A stretch of DNA of 64,000 nt from Shewanella sp. MTB7 (GCF_027571385.1 NZ_CP085636.1:2170001-2234000); one strand, 5' to 3'. Positions 29,529-39,345 are shown, numbered from the stretch's first letter. Translations and numbers: made by a program. The notes: generated by a model from the sequence alone, not told the origin.

Positions 29529-29608
29529 GGCGCAATATGGCGAGAAGCTCAATTGCTACTGTGTGATGTGGTAGAACTCCAGTGTAATGTCGATGGAATG
29601 TTCTAATG
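29529..29608 (+). pseudogene. second, diverged copy of the fliR 3' end
   Basis: These 80 bases match 29426-29505 (the end of fliR through its TAATG) with five mismatches. Read in the fliR frame, four of the five are synonymous and one is Val to Ile, so the fragment still encodes the FliR C-terminus GAIWREAQLLLCDVVELQCN and onward to a stop. A less clear match extends upstream to about 29512. It has no start or upstream part of its own. Confidence 0.85.
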
Positions 29609-29633
29609 ACTGACGACTTATTGGCGGTAAATG

Positions 29634-30767
29634 ATGGCTGAAAATGACAGTAGTCAAGAAAAAACCGAAGAGGCAACCCCCAGACGTCGCGAACAAGCGC
29701 GGGAGAAAGGTCAGGTTGCGCGATCAAAAGAGTTAGGTACCTCAGCTGTTTTACTTGCTTCAGCGGTTGGATTTGTGATGGTAGGACCTGGGATTGCTAA
29801 AGCGTTAGCCTTAATCATGACAACTCTTTTTAGCCAAGAGAGATCACAAATATTCGATACCAATGAGATGTTTATGATTTGGTCGTTTATTGGGTCCGAG
29901 TTAGCATTTCCGATGTTGAGCTTAATTGCCTTTCTGGCCGTGGTGGCATTTATTGGTAACATCGTGCTTGGAGGGCTCACTTTCTCAGTTAAGGCGTTTA
30001 TGCCAAAGGCTGATAAGATGAGTCCCCTAAAAGGTTTTAAGAGAATGTTTGGTGTGCAAGCTTTGGTTGAATTAACCAAAGGCATAGCAAAGTTTTCCGT
30101 GGTGGCTTTATCGGCGTATTTTCTACTTAGCTATTATTTTGATGATATTTTAGCGCTTTCACGTGAACATCTTCCCGGAAACGTTTATCACTCTTTAGAT
30201 CTGCTCGCGTGGATGTTCATCTTACTTTGTGCTTCAACGCTAGTGATTGTTGTTATCGATGTACCTTTTCAAATTTGGAATCATAATAAGCAATTAAAGA
30301 TGACTAAGCAGGAGATTAAAGACGAATATAAAGATACGGAAGGTAAGCCTGAGGTTAAGGGGAGGTTGCGACAGTTGCAAAGGGAGATGGCGCAAAGACG
30401 GATGATGAGTGAAGTGCCTAACGCCGATGTTATCGTTGTGAACCCGGAACATTATGCCGTCGCGGTTAAGTATGATGCGATGAAGTCTACAGCCCCCTAT
30501 GTTCTGGCTAAAGGGGTTGATGATGTGGCATTTAAAATTAGGGAAATAGCCCGTGAACATGAGATAGCAATCGTCTCGGCACCACCACTAGCTAGAGCTA
30601 TTTATCACACAACGAAAATCGATCAGGAGATCCCTGAAGGCCTATTTACTGCTGTTGCACAAGTGTTAGCGTATGTATTTCAGTTGCGCCAATATCAACA
30701 GCGTGGAGGAAGAAGACCAACACAGATCCCTGTTAACCAACCTATTCCTGATGATTTAAAATATTAA
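29634..30767 (+). CDS. flhB: FlhB, export switch protein
   Basis: Membrane protein that selects the class of exported substrate. The 377-residue product has the usual N-terminus (MAENDSSQEKTEEATPRRRE), four membrane helices, and the self-cleaving site as NPEH (residues 270-273), the common variant of NPTH. The start at 29634 is preferred over the adjacent ATG at 29631 because GGCGG lies six bases before it. It begins just after the duplicated fliR end. A homologue of its C-terminal half is encoded at 44404. Confidence 0.95.
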   Translation: MAENDSSQEKTEEATPRRREQAREKGQVARSKELGTSAVLLASAVGFVMVGPGIAKALALIMTTLFSQERSQIFDTNEMFMIWSFIGSELAFPMLSLIAFLAVVAFIGNIVLGGLTFSVKAFMPKADKMSPLKGFKRMFGVQALVELTKGIAKFSVVALSAYFLLSYYFDDILALSREHLPGNVYHSLDLLAWMFILLCASTLVIVVIDVPFQIWNHNKQLKMTKQEIKDEYKDTEGKPEVKGRLRQLQREMAQRRMMSEVPNADVIVVNPEHYAVAVKYDAMKSTAPYVLAKGVDDVAFKIREIAREHEIAIVSAPPLARAIYHTTKIDQEIPEGLFTAVAQVLAYVFQLRQYQQRGGRRPTQIPVNQPIPDDLKY

Positions 30768-30800
30768 TAAAATCAAACCTTATTGAACATATTCATATAT

Positions 30801-30816
30801 TGGCTTAAATATTGCT
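30801..30816 (+). promoter_or_regulatory. sigma-54 promoter for flhA
   Basis: TGGCTTAAATATTGCT with GG and GC 10 bases apart. The predicted start near 30827 lies almost on the ATG at 30830, which argues that the second ATG, at 30854, is the true flhA start. It begins the unit flhA-flhF-flhG-fliA and the chemotaxis genes. Confidence 0.82.
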
Positions 30817-30853
30817 TTATTAGATTTAGATGTCAAAGTTTGGACTCTTTTTA

Positions 30854-32953
30854 ATGGATGTTAAAGCAAAACTAGGTCAATTTAGAAATATCAAATCTGC
30901 TCACTTTAAGGGTCTTGGTACCCCATTGCTTGTACTTGCAGGCTTGGCTATGATTATTTTGCCTATACCCGCATTTATTCTTGATATCTTATTCTCTTTT
31001 AATATCTCACTTGCTCTTGTCATTTTACTCGTATCGATTTACACCAACAGGCCTTTAGATTTTGCAGCTTTTCCGAGTGTATTACTTGTTGCTACTTTGT
31101 TGAGGTTGGCGTTGAATGTTGCATCCACTCGCGTTGTGCTCCTTGAGGGACATAACGGTGGCGATGCGGCAGGTAAAGTCATTGAAGCATTCGGTTCTGT
31201 GGTGATAGGTGGTAACTATGCCGTTGGGCTCGTGGTATTTTTGATCTTAATTATTATTAACTTTGCGGTTGTGACTAAAGGTGCTGGTCGAATATCAGAA
31301 GTGAGTGCTCGTTTTACATTGGATGCCATGCCTGGTAAGCAAATGGCCATCGATGCCGATCTAAATGCTGGTGTTTTGAACCAAGAGCAAGCCAGAATTC
31401 GTCGCGCTGAAGTAACCAAAGAAGCTGATTTTTATGGCGCAATGGACGGCGCATCAAAGTTTGTAAAGGGAGATGCAATTGCTGGGATTATGATTCTTGT
31501 TATCAATATCTTAGGTGGGTTCGTGATCGGTATGGTTCAACATGACTTGGACTTTTCCACTGCGGCGGAAATATACACGTTATTGACCATTGGAGACGGG
31601 CTTGTTGCTCAAATCCCTGGGCTATTATTATCCATTGCGGCGGCGTTAATGGTAACACGCCAAAATGAATCGGGTGATATGGGCCAGATGATGATGAGTC
31701 AGATGTTTGACAGTCCCAAGTCTATCGCAATTGCCTCGGGTGTACTCTTGGTTATGGGAATAGTGCCGGGTATGCCACATTTTGCCTTTCTTTCCTTTGG
31801 AGCGATAACGGCTTCTATCGCTTATTTTCTTTATCGTAAGCAAGAGACTAAACGGACTCAAGCATTAGAGTTAGCCAAGAGACCTTTAACTGAAACTGCG
31901 GACACTAAACCAAAAGAGCTGAGCTGGGATGATGTGCAACACGTAGATACTATCGGACTAGAAGTGGGGTACCGATTGATCCCTATGGTTGATAAAGGGC
32001 AAGGCGGTGAATTGTTAGGCCGTATTAAAGGTGTGCGTAAGAAACTCTCCCAGGAGTTAGGTTTTTTAGTTCCTGCTGTGCACATTAGAGATAACTTGGA
32101 TCTTTCTCCAAATAGCTATCGTATATCCTTGATGGGGGTAGCATCTGGAGAGGCTGATATTCGATATGATTGCGAGCTGGCCATTAACCCTGGACAGGTT
32201 TACGGCAAATTAGAGGGTATAGAGACCAAAGATCCAGCTTTCGGCTTAGAAGCGGTGTGGATAGCACCAGAGCTGAGAGAACATGCGCAATCACTAGGTT
32301 ACACAGTCGTTGATGCCGCCACTGTTGTGGCAACACATTTAAGTCAACTGCTAACCAATAATGCTGCTAAATTGCTAGGTTACGAAGAGGTTCAGCAGCT
32401 AATGGACATGCTGAAGAAGCACTCTCCTAAGCTTGTCGATGGCTTTATTCCCGATGTCATGCCACTAGGGACTGTCGTTAAAGTGATGCAGAACCTGTTG
32501 AACGAAGGGGTATCTATTCGGGATCTTAAGACCATCGTTCAGACGCTATTAGAGTATGGGCCTAAGAGTGCCGATACTGAGGTGCTTACAGCAGCTGTAC
32601 GTATTTCATTAAAGCGGATGATCGTTCAGGAGATAAGTGGGCCAGAAATCGAAATACCTGTCATTACTTTGGCACCAGAGTTGGAACAGATGTTGCATCA
32701 ATCTATGCAAGCGACAGGGGGAGAAGGTCCCAATATTGAGCCGAGCCTAGCCGAGCGAATGCAAAAGTCTTTAGAAGATGCGTCCCAAAGGCAAGAGATG
32801 ATAGGCCAACCGGCAATATTACTTACCTCTGGTATGTTACGTTCAACCTTATCAAGGTTTGTAAAACATACTATTCCTAACTTAAGGGTTATTTCCTATC
32901 AGGAAGTCCCCGATGAAAAGCAGATTAGAATTGTATCTGCTGTTGGCCAGTAG
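30854..32953 (+). CDS. flhA: FlhA, flagellar export gate protein
   Basis: Largest export gate subunit; its cytoplasmic ring docks chaperone-substrate complexes. With the start chosen here it has 699 residues, normal for the family; the upstream ATG (30830) would add eight residues and leave almost no leader after the sigma-54 promoter. About eight membrane helices fill residues 20-320, with the FHIPEP signature region at VSARFTLDAMPGKQMAIDAD. The rest is the cytoplasmic domain. flhF starts 11 bp downstream. Confidence 0.95.
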   Translation: MDVKAKLGQFRNIKSAHFKGLGTPLLVLAGLAMIILPIPAFILDILFSFNISLALVILLVSIYTNRPLDFAAFPSVLLVATLLRLALNVASTRVVLLEGHNGGDAAGKVIEAFGSVVIGGNYAVGLVVFLILIIINFAVVTKGAGRISEVSARFTLDAMPGKQMAIDADLNAGVLNQEQARIRRAEVTKEADFYGAMDGASKFVKGDAIAGIMILVINILGGFVIGMVQHDLDFSTAAEIYTLLTIGDGLVAQIPGLLLSIAAALMVTRQNESGDMGQMMMSQMFDSPKSIAIASGVLLVMGIVPGMPHFAFLSFGAITASIAYFLYRKQETKRTQALELAKRPLTETADTKPKELSWDDVQHVDTIGLEVGYRLIPMVDKGQGGELLGRIKGVRKKLSQELGFLVPAVHIRDNLDLSPNSYRISLMGVASGEADIRYDCELAINPGQVYGKLEGIETKDPAFGLEAVWIAPELREHAQSLGYTVVDAATVVATHLSQLLTNNAAKLLGYEEVQQLMDMLKKHSPKLVDGFIPDVMPLGTVVKVMQNLLNEGVSIRDLKTIVQTLLEYGPKSADTEVLTAAVRISLKRMIVQEISGPEIEIPVITLAPELEQMLHQSMQATGGEGPNIEPSLAERMQKSLEDASQRQEMIGQPAILLTSGMLRSTLSRFVKHTIPNLRVISYQEVPDEKQIRIVSAVGQ

Positions 32954-32964
32954 AGGGCATGTAA

Positions 32965-34362
32965 GTGAAAATTAAACGATTTTTAGCAAAAGATATGCGT
33001 ACAGCTCTCGCTCAGGTTAAAGAGACCTTAGGTTCAGAGGCTGTCATTATGTCAAATAAGAAAGTGACAGGTGGCATTGAGATTGTCGCTGCGGTTGACT
33101 ACGATGAACCGAAACCTAATTTGCAAAAAGTGCTCAATAAACCGACCGCGCCAACTTTTATGGAACTGGCAGAAGAAAAAATATCTTTAGGGTTTAAAAG
33201 ACCTGTTCGATCAGAGACAAAGGTTAATCCAGCTCCGGCAGCAGATTCATTACAAGCTTTACTCGAGAGACAGCAAAGTAGAGTGAATCAACAGGCAACG
33301 AGTAAAAGCGATGAATTGGAGATGCCTGATTGGGCAAAGGGTTTACAAGCGCCTCAGATGAAGCAAGCTGCTCCTGAAATCAAGCCGTCACAATATGGTC
33401 AGAGAAGCAACTCAAATGGCAAGAACAATACGAACCATGAAATGGACGCAATGCGTGAAGAACTCGCTTCTTTACGCAATTTATTGACTCATCAGGTTAC
33501 TTCATTATTGTCTGAGCAGAAAAGTCGGGTCAATCCTGTTGGGGCCATGCTGGAAAGTAAACTGTTAGATGCTGAATTCTCTCCTATAGTAGCGACTAAA
33601 TTATCAGATTTGAGTGAGCACTACCAACCAGCAGAGTTAGTTAGAGCTTTACCCCGTTGTTTAGCTAATATGCTTGATAATCAAGGTGATGATATTGTCA
33701 GGCAAGGAGGCGTTGTGGCTTTTGTAGGGCCAACAGGAGTTGGTAAAACAACGACTGTTGCGAAATTAGCTGCACGGTTTGCTGCGCATCATGGTGCGGA
33801 TCAAGTTGCGTTGATAACAACCGATCATTATCGTATTGGGGCCTTTGAGCAATTGGCAACCTATGGCAAAATAATGGGGTGTCCAGTTAAGCAAGCACAT
33901 GATCTCAATGAGTTGGAACAAATTCTTTATCAGTTTCGTAATCGCAAGCTAGTATTGATAGATACAGCGGGAATGGGACAAAGAGATGTGAGACTTTTTC
34001 AGCAACTTGATAATTTAGCTGCAAATAGCAGATTACCTATTAGGAGTTATCTGGTACTGTCTGCTACAGGACAAAGAAGGGTATTAGAAGATGCAGTGGC
34101 ACAATTTAAACGAATTCCTCTTTCGGGAGCTGTGTTAACAAAGCTCGATGAATCGGTTTCATTAGCTCCTGCATTGAGCGTATTGATACAAAGTGGGTTA
34201 CCATTAAGTTATGTTACTGATGGTCAAAGGGTTCCTGAAGATATGCAAGTCGCTGATACATTTGCTTTAGCTAATAAAGCATTGTCAGTGTTAAACAGGA
34301 AAGAGCAAGTAATAACACAGAATTGTGAACGGTCTGATGAAAAGGCCTATGCATTTGAGTAA
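32965..34362 (+). CDS. flhF: FlhF, polar flagellar placement GTPase
   Basis: SRP-type GTPase that brings the first flagellar parts to the cell pole. The 465-residue product has the N-terminal basic domain (MKIKRFLAKDMRTALAQVKE), a variable middle, and the NG domain with P-loop GPTGVGKTTT, DTAG (LIDTAGMGQRD) and TKLDE. It starts with GTG preceded by GAGGG. It works with FlhG, the next gene. Confidence 0.95.
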   Translation: MKIKRFLAKDMRTALAQVKETLGSEAVIMSNKKVTGGIEIVAAVDYDEPKPNLQKVLNKPTAPTFMELAEEKISLGFKRPVRSETKVNPAPAADSLQALLERQQSRVNQQATSKSDELEMPDWAKGLQAPQMKQAAPEIKPSQYGQRSNSNGKNNTNHEMDAMREELASLRNLLTHQVTSLLSEQKSRVNPVGAMLESKLLDAEFSPIVATKLSDLSEHYQPAELVRALPRCLANMLDNQGDDIVRQGGVVAFVGPTGVGKTTTVAKLAARFAAHHGADQVALITTDHYRIGAFEQLATYGKIMGCPVKQAHDLNELEQILYQFRNRKLVLIDTAGMGQRDVRLFQQLDNLAANSRLPIRSYLVLSATGQRRVLEDAVAQFKRIPLSGAVLTKLDESVSLAPALSVLIQSGLPLSYVTDGQRVPEDMQVADTFALANKALSVLNRKEQVITQNCERSDEKAYAFE

Positions 34363-34366
34363 AGTA

Positions 34367-35248
34367 ATGACTCGGGATCAAGCAAGTGGTTTACGTATGA
34401 TGAATCAACCTTATAACGAAAAAGTAAAAGTAATCGCCGTTTCTGGTGGTAAAGGTGGCGTTGGTAAAACCAGCGTATCAATAAATACTGCTGTGGCACT
34501 GGCAGAGAAAGGGAAGCGAGTATTAGTTTTAGATGCTGATTTAGGACTAGCTAATGTGGATATTATGCTTGGACTTCGTGTCGTGCGTAATTTATCTCAT
34601 GTCTTGTCTGGTGATGTGGATCTGGATGATATTATTGTGCGTGGTCCCAAAGGTATTGGTATCATTCCTGCTACCTCAGGGACACAAGCTATGGTAGAGC
34701 TTTCTTCAGCTCAACATGCTGGTCTTATTCGAGCATTTAGCGAGATGCGCACACAATTTGATATTCTGATAGTGGATACCGCAGCAGGGATTTCAGACAT
34801 GGTGCTGAGTTTTTCGCGGGCTTCCCAGGATGTACTGGTTGTTGTGTGTGACGAACCTACCTCTATCACAGATGCTTATGCGCTAATAAAGATATTAAGC
34901 CGAGAGCACGGAGTCTTTCGCTTTAAAATAGTTGCCAATATGGTGCGAAGTTTACGGGAAGGTATGGAACTCTTTGCTAAGCTTAGTAAAGTTACAGATC
35001 GCTTCTTAGATGTCGCATTAGAATTGGTTGCTACAATTCCATTCGATGAAAACTTGCGAAAAGCTGTGCGTAAGCAAAAATTAGTAGTTGAAGCTTTTCC
35101 AAAGTCACCAGCAACGATTGCCTATCATGGTTTAGCTAATAAAATTATTAGCTGGCCAATCCCGCAGCAACCAGGGGGGCATTTAGAGTTTTTTGTTGAA
35201 CGATTAGTACAGAAACCTGAATACCAAGAGGACAGAGCGAGTGAGTAA
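34367..35248 (+). CDS. flhG: FlhG (FleN), flagellar number ATPase
   Basis: MinD-like ATPase that limits flagella to one per pole, stimulating FlhF GTPase and, in relatives, restraining FlrA. The start at 34367 gives 293 residues and puts the FlhF-activating motif DQASGLR at residues 4-10, followed by the deviant P-loop SGGKGGVGKTS (from residue 26). In-frame starts upstream would overlap flhF. GAG lies six bases before the ATG. It overlaps fliA by eight bases. Confidence 0.94.
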   Translation: MTRDQASGLRMMNQPYNEKVKVIAVSGGKGGVGKTSVSINTAVALAEKGKRVLVLDADLGLANVDIMLGLRVVRNLSHVLSGDVDLDDIIVRGPKGIGIIPATSGTQAMVELSSAQHAGLIRAFSEMRTQFDILIVDTAAGISDMVLSFSRASQDVLVVVCDEPTSITDAYALIKILSREHGVFRFKIVANMVRSLREGMELFAKLSKVTDRFLDVALELVATIPFDENLRKAVRKQKLVVEAFPKSPATIAYHGLANKIISWPIPQQPGGHLEFFVERLVQKPEYQEDRASE

Positions 35249-35981
35249 AACCGCTGCGTATACTTGTTTGGATAATAAAGCTTCTATCGTTGAACAGTAT
35301 GCTCCATTGGTAAAAAAAATTGCTCACCATCTCTTAGCCCGCTTACCAGCATCGGTTCAAATCGATGATCTGTTGCAGGCCGGTATGATGGGGCTTCTCG
35401 AAGCTTCTACAAATTTTGATGGTAGTAAGGGGGCGAAGTTTGAAACCTTTGCCGGAATTAGGATCCGCGGTTCAATGCTTGATGAAATTCGCCGCGGAGA
35501 CTGGGTTCCAAGGTCGGTGCATCGAAATCAAAGGCGTGTTGCTCAGGTCATTGATGAGTTAGAGCAAGAGCTAGGTCGAGATGCTAAAGACTCTGAAATT
35601 GCTCAAAAACTTGATATATCGCTAAATGAGTACCACCATATTCTTAATGATGTTTCAGTTGGGAAAGTGATCGGCATTGAAGATCTTGGTGTGTCGGTTG
35701 ATGTTATTAGTCATGCTGAAGGTCAGCAAGATGATACATTTGAATCAATTGTAGATGTTGAGTTTCATACGGCCTTGGTGGCAGCTATTAAACTATTGCC
35801 TGAAAGAGATGGGTTAGTTTTGTCGCTTTATTATGATGAAGCATTAAATTTAAAAGAGATTGGGGCCATTCTTGAGGTTAGTGAGTCACGGGTAAGTCAG
35901 ATATTAAGTCAGGCAATGCTCAGACTAAAAGCTAAACTTAAGCACTGGACACATAATAACGATCACGTACGTAATAATTAG
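35241..35981 (+). CDS. fliA: FliA, sigma-28 factor
   Basis: Sigma factor for late flagellar genes. The 246-residue product has region 2 (LVKKIAHHLLARLPASVQID, then DLLQAGMMGLLEA), the FETFAGIRIRGSMLDEIRRG segment of region 2.4 (quoted to twenty residues) and a region 4 helix-turn-helix (LNLKEIGAILEVSESRVSQI). It starts with GTG after AGAGGACAG. A fitting target promoter lies before flaB in this window. Confidence 0.95.
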   Translation: MSKTAAYTCLDNKASIVEQYAPLVKKIAHHLLARLPASVQIDDLLQAGMMGLLEASTNFDGSKGAKFETFAGIRIRGSMLDEIRRGDWVPRSVHRNQRRVAQVIDELEQELGRDAKDSEIAQKLDISLNEYHHILNDVSVGKVIGIEDLGVSVDVISHAEGQQDDTFESIVDVEFHTALVAAIKLLPERDGLVLSLYYDEALNLKEIGAILEVSESRVSQILSQAMLRLKAKLKHWTHNNDHVRNN

Positions 35982-35999
35982 AGCTCCGCGGAGGAAACT

Positions 36000-36383
36000 T
36001 TGGACAAGAATATGAAGATTCTCGTTGTTGACGATTTCTCAACAATGAGACGTATCATCAAGAACTTGTTAAGAGACTTGGGTTTTAACAATACTCAAGA
36101 AGCTGATGATGGTTCCACAGCATTACCCATGCTGCAAAAAGGCGATTTTGATTTTGTCGTCACAGATTGGAATATGCCAGGTATGCAGGGCATTGATCTA
36201 TTGAAGGCCATTCGCGCTGACGATGAATTAAAACATCTTCCCGTATTAATGGTGACAGCAGAGGCTAAAAGGGAACAGATCATCGCAGCGGCACAGGCTG
36301 GTGTGAATGGTTATGTTGTCAAACCATTTACGGCTGCAACATTGAAAGAGAAGTTAGACAAAATTTTCGAACGACTCGGTTAA
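36000..36383 (+). CDS. cheY: CheY, chemotaxis response regulator
   Basis: Single-domain response regulator of 127 residues that binds FliM to change motor direction. Acidic pair Asp11/Asp12, phospho-acceptor Asp56 in [10 protein letters not shown], and Lys in YVVKPF are all present. It starts with TTG, but with a strong GGAGG five bases before it. It leads the block cheY-cheZ-cheA-cheB. Confidence 0.95.
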   Translation: MDKNMKILVVDDFSTMRRIIKNLLRDLGFNNTQEADDGSTALPMLQKGDFDFVVTDWNMPGMQGIDLLKAIRADDELKHLPVLMVTAEAKREQIIAAAQAGVNGYVVKPFTAATLKEKLDKIFERLG

Positions 36384-36396
36384 TCAAGGTTGTGCT

Positions 36397-37134
36397 ATGC
36401 AGGCTATTACATCAGGATTAATTTCGCTAGAACAAGCTACGCAACTTGTGGACCTGCTTACTGAAGGTGAGCAGGAGCAAGCTGACGAGTTGATCAGAGA
36501 GATCGCAACGCCTATTCAAAAAGAGTTATTCGATGAGGTTGGAAGACTTACTCGACAGTTACACAGTGCCATCGTTGACTTCCAAGTTGATGATAGACTG
36601 GTTGTTTTGGCGAGCACCGAGATCCCTGACGCAAAAGAACGCTTAAACTATGTCATTGACATGACAGAAAAAGCGGCAAATAAAACCATGGATGCAGTAG
36701 AGGAATGTTTGCCTTTAGCAAATGTACTTACTACAAATATACAGTCAGTAAAGCCGAAGTGGGCCAAACTCATGAAGCGGGATATTGAACTGACTGAATT
36801 TAAAACCCTCTGCCATGATGTTGAGCAATTTGTTGAACAAAGCGAACTCGATTCAATTCGCCTTAAAGATTTACTAAATCAAATATTATTAGCTCAAGAT
36901 TTCCAAGATCTAACTGGTCAGATCATTCGCAGAGTGATCGACCTAGTTAGAGAAGTTGAGAATAATCTAGTTTCTATGTTGACCGTATTTGGTGAGCAGG
37001 CGGTTGAAGATAGTTCACCAGTTGCGGTAACGGGTATTGAAGCTGAAGGGCCAATTGTGAACGCTGAGGAACGAGAAGATGTCGTAGCAGGTCAAGATGA
37101 AGTTGATGATTTGCTATCGAGTCTAGGTTTCTAA
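36397..37134 (+). CDS. cheZ: CheZ, CheY-P phosphatase
   Basis: Removes phosphate from CheY. The 245-residue helical protein has the catalytic motif AQDFQDLTGQII, where the final Gln is the active residue, and the C-terminal CheY-binding peptide (DEVDDLLSSLGF) after an acidic linker. It lies 13 bp after cheY. Confidence 0.95.
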   Translation: MQAITSGLISLEQATQLVDLLTEGEQEQADELIREIATPIQKELFDEVGRLTRQLHSAIVDFQVDDRLVVLASTEIPDAKERLNYVIDMTEKAANKTMDAVEECLPLANVLTTNIQSVKPKWAKLMKRDIELTEFKTLCHDVEQFVEQSELDSIRLKDLLNQILLAQDFQDLTGQIIRRVIDLVREVENNLVSMLTVFGEQAVEDSSPVAVTGIEAEGPIVNAEEREDVVAGQDEVDDLLSSLGF

Positions 37135-37149
37135 TTAGGAGTCAAGTTA

Positions 37150-39321
37150 ATGTCATTCGATGTTGATGAAGAGATACTGCAGGATTTTTTGATAGAAGCA
37201 GGTGAAATTTTAGAGCTTTTATCAGAACAGTTAGTTACTTTGGAAAATAATCCAGAGGATACTGAGTTGCTCAATGCTATCTTTCGAGGGTTTCATACGG
37301 TTAAGGGGGGGGCTGGTTTTTTAAGCTTGAATCCTATGGTCGATGTGTGCCACGAAGCTGAGAATACGTTTGACTTGCTTCGCACTGGAAAACGTGGTGT
37401 TTCTGCAGAACTGATGGATATTATTTTGCATGCTGTGGATGCCATCAACTCAATGTTTGCACAAACACAAGTAGGTGAACAACAAGACTCTGCTGATCCT
37501 GAATTACTGGCTAATCTAAAATTGCTTAGTGCGGGTCAGTTACTCCCTAATGAAGGTGGGGCTAATTCGGAGCAAGAAGCAACACCAGAGATAGATACAT
37601 CAACAGAGTTATTTGACGAGGTCGCGGCAAGCGATACTGGCGTTGATCTATTTGATGAAGAGCCTGTTTCCAACAATACAAATGGCAATATAGATGAAAT
37701 AGACGAGTCAGAGTTTGAAGCACTGCTTGATGCACTTCATGGTAGTGCTGGCGCTGGAGATCAACCATCGGTAAATCAAAGTGCTGAATCAAACTCGAGC
37801 AGTGATATTACTGATGATGAATTTGAATCCTTACTTGATAATCTGCATGGTTCAGGTCAGTTTAAGTCAGATGAATCCGCTGCAAAAGCGATAGAAGCTC
37901 CAGCTACTCCGGTTGATTCTGATGACATTTCCGATGATGAGTTTGAAAAATTACTTGATGAGCTACATGGTTCAGGTTCAGCAACAAATGTAAGTTCACC
38001 AACGGTTGTTGTAGAAAAAAAGGCGCAAGCAACCTCCAAAAAAGTAGTGTCTGCCAATTCAACAGCTAAAGAAGCCCCCGTTGCGAAAGCCGCTCCGGTA
38101 CCTAAAGCGAAGGCCAAATCTAAACCTGCCGCAACCAGTATGCCGCAAGCCGAAACAACCGTTAGGGTCGACACTGCACGTTTAGATCAGATAATGAATA
38201 TGGTTGGTGAATTAGTTTTAGTGAGAAACCGACTTCTTAGTCTTGGCATTGCTCGTGAAGATGAAGAGATGTCTAAAGCGCTAGCTAATTTAGATCTGGT
38301 GACTGCCGATCTGCAAGGTGCGGTGATGAAAACTCGCATGCAACCCATTAAAAAAGTGTTCGGTCGATTTCCTCGGGTCGTTAGAGACTTGGCTCGTACG
38401 CTGAAAAAAGAAATTAATCTTAACATGATCGGTGAAGATACTGATCTGGATAAAAACCTTGTAGAAGCATTGGCAGATCCTTTAGTTCACTTAGTGAGAA
38501 ACTCAGTTGATCATGGCATTGAAATGCCTGATGAGCGTGAAGCAACAGGTAAGTCAAGGACCGGTACTATCACACTTTCTGCGAGCCAAGAAGGTGATCA
38601 CATCTTACTTAAGATTGAAGATGATGGTGCCGGGATGGATCCTGCGAAATTAAAAGAGATTGCTATCAGTCGTGGTGTATTGGATGATGAGACAGCATCA
38701 CGAATGTCAGATACTGAAGCTTATAATTTAATCTTCGCTCCCGGATTCTCTACCAAAGTTGAGATCTCTGATATTTCAGGGCGCGGTGTGGGTATGGATG
38801 TCGTTAAGACGCGTATTGCTCAACTAAATGGCACAATTCACATCGATTCATTGAAAGGCAAAGGGACAGTTCTAGAGATTAAGGTTCCGTTAACACTTGC
38901 CATTATGCCGACCTTGATGGTTGAAGTTGCTACACAAATATTCGCATTGCCATTATCAAGTGTCAGTGAGATATTTCACTTAGATTTAACCAAAACGAAT
39001 ATAGTCGATGGTCAATTGACCGTGATAGTTAGAAAGAAAGCTGTACCATTATTTTATTTAGAACATTGGTTGAGTCGAAATCCTAGTGCCTTAGTGCATG
39101 GCGATAAGGCACATGGTCATGTGGTCATTGTTCAACTCGGTATGACACAAATAGGTTTTGTCGTTGACTCATTGATTGGACAAGAAGAGGTAGTTATTAA
39201 GCCTTTGGGGACCTTATTACATGGTACTCCAGGGATGGCTGGTGCAACTATCACATCTGACGGTGGTATAGCATTAATCCTTGATGTTCCTGGTTTGTTA
39301 AGTAATTACGCAAAAAAATAA
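37150..39321 (+). CDS. cheA: CheA, chemotaxis histidine kinase
   Basis: Kinase that phosphorylates CheY and CheB. The 723-residue protein has the P1 domain with phospho-acceptor His49 (FRGFHTVKGGAGFL), a long acidic linker (about residues 110-330), P3 dimerisation, P4 ATPase (NSVDHGIEM, DDGAGM, GRGVGMDVV) and P5, which binds CheW. No clear P2 domain is visible. Instead the linker carries three copies of a short motif DEFE-x-LLD-x-LHGS at residues about 187-200, 223-236 and 263-276. TAGGAGT precedes the ATG. Confidence 0.95.
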   Translation: MSFDVDEEILQDFLIEAGEILELLSEQLVTLENNPEDTELLNAIFRGFHTVKGGAGFLSLNPMVDVCHEAENTFDLLRTGKRGVSAELMDIILHAVDAINSMFAQTQVGEQQDSADPELLANLKLLSAGQLLPNEGGANSEQEATPEIDTSTELFDEVAASDTGVDLFDEEPVSNNTNGNIDEIDESEFEALLDALHGSAGAGDQPSVNQSAESNSSSDITDDEFESLLDNLHGSGQFKSDESAAKAIEAPATPVDSDDISDDEFEKLLDELHGSGSATNVSSPTVVVEKKAQATSKKVVSANSTAKEAPVAKAAPVPKAKAKSKPAATSMPQAETTVRVDTARLDQIMNMVGELVLVRNRLLSLGIAREDEEMSKALANLDLVTADLQGAVMKTRMQPIKKVFGRFPRVVRDLARTLKKEINLNMIGEDTDLDKNLVEALADPLVHLVRNSVDHGIEMPDEREATGKSRTGTITLSASQEGDHILLKIEDDGAGMDPAKLKEIAISRGVLDDETASRMSDTEAYNLIFAPGFSTKVEISDISGRGVGMDVVKTRIAQLNGTIHIDSLKGKGTVLEIKVPLTLAIMPTLMVEVATQIFALPLSSVSEIFHLDLTKTNIVDGQLTVIVRKKAVPLFYLEHWLSRNPSALVHGDKAHGHVVIVQLGMTQIGFVVDSLIGQEEVVIKPLGTLLHGTPGMAGATITSDGGIALILDVPGLLSNYAKK

Positions 39322-39345
39322 AACGATATGCGGATAGGAAATTGA

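Noticed and set aside
29424-29606. 60-codon frame over the end of fliR
   Set aside because: It joins an out-of-frame piece of fliR to the duplicated fliR tail. It is a by-product of the duplication, not a gene.
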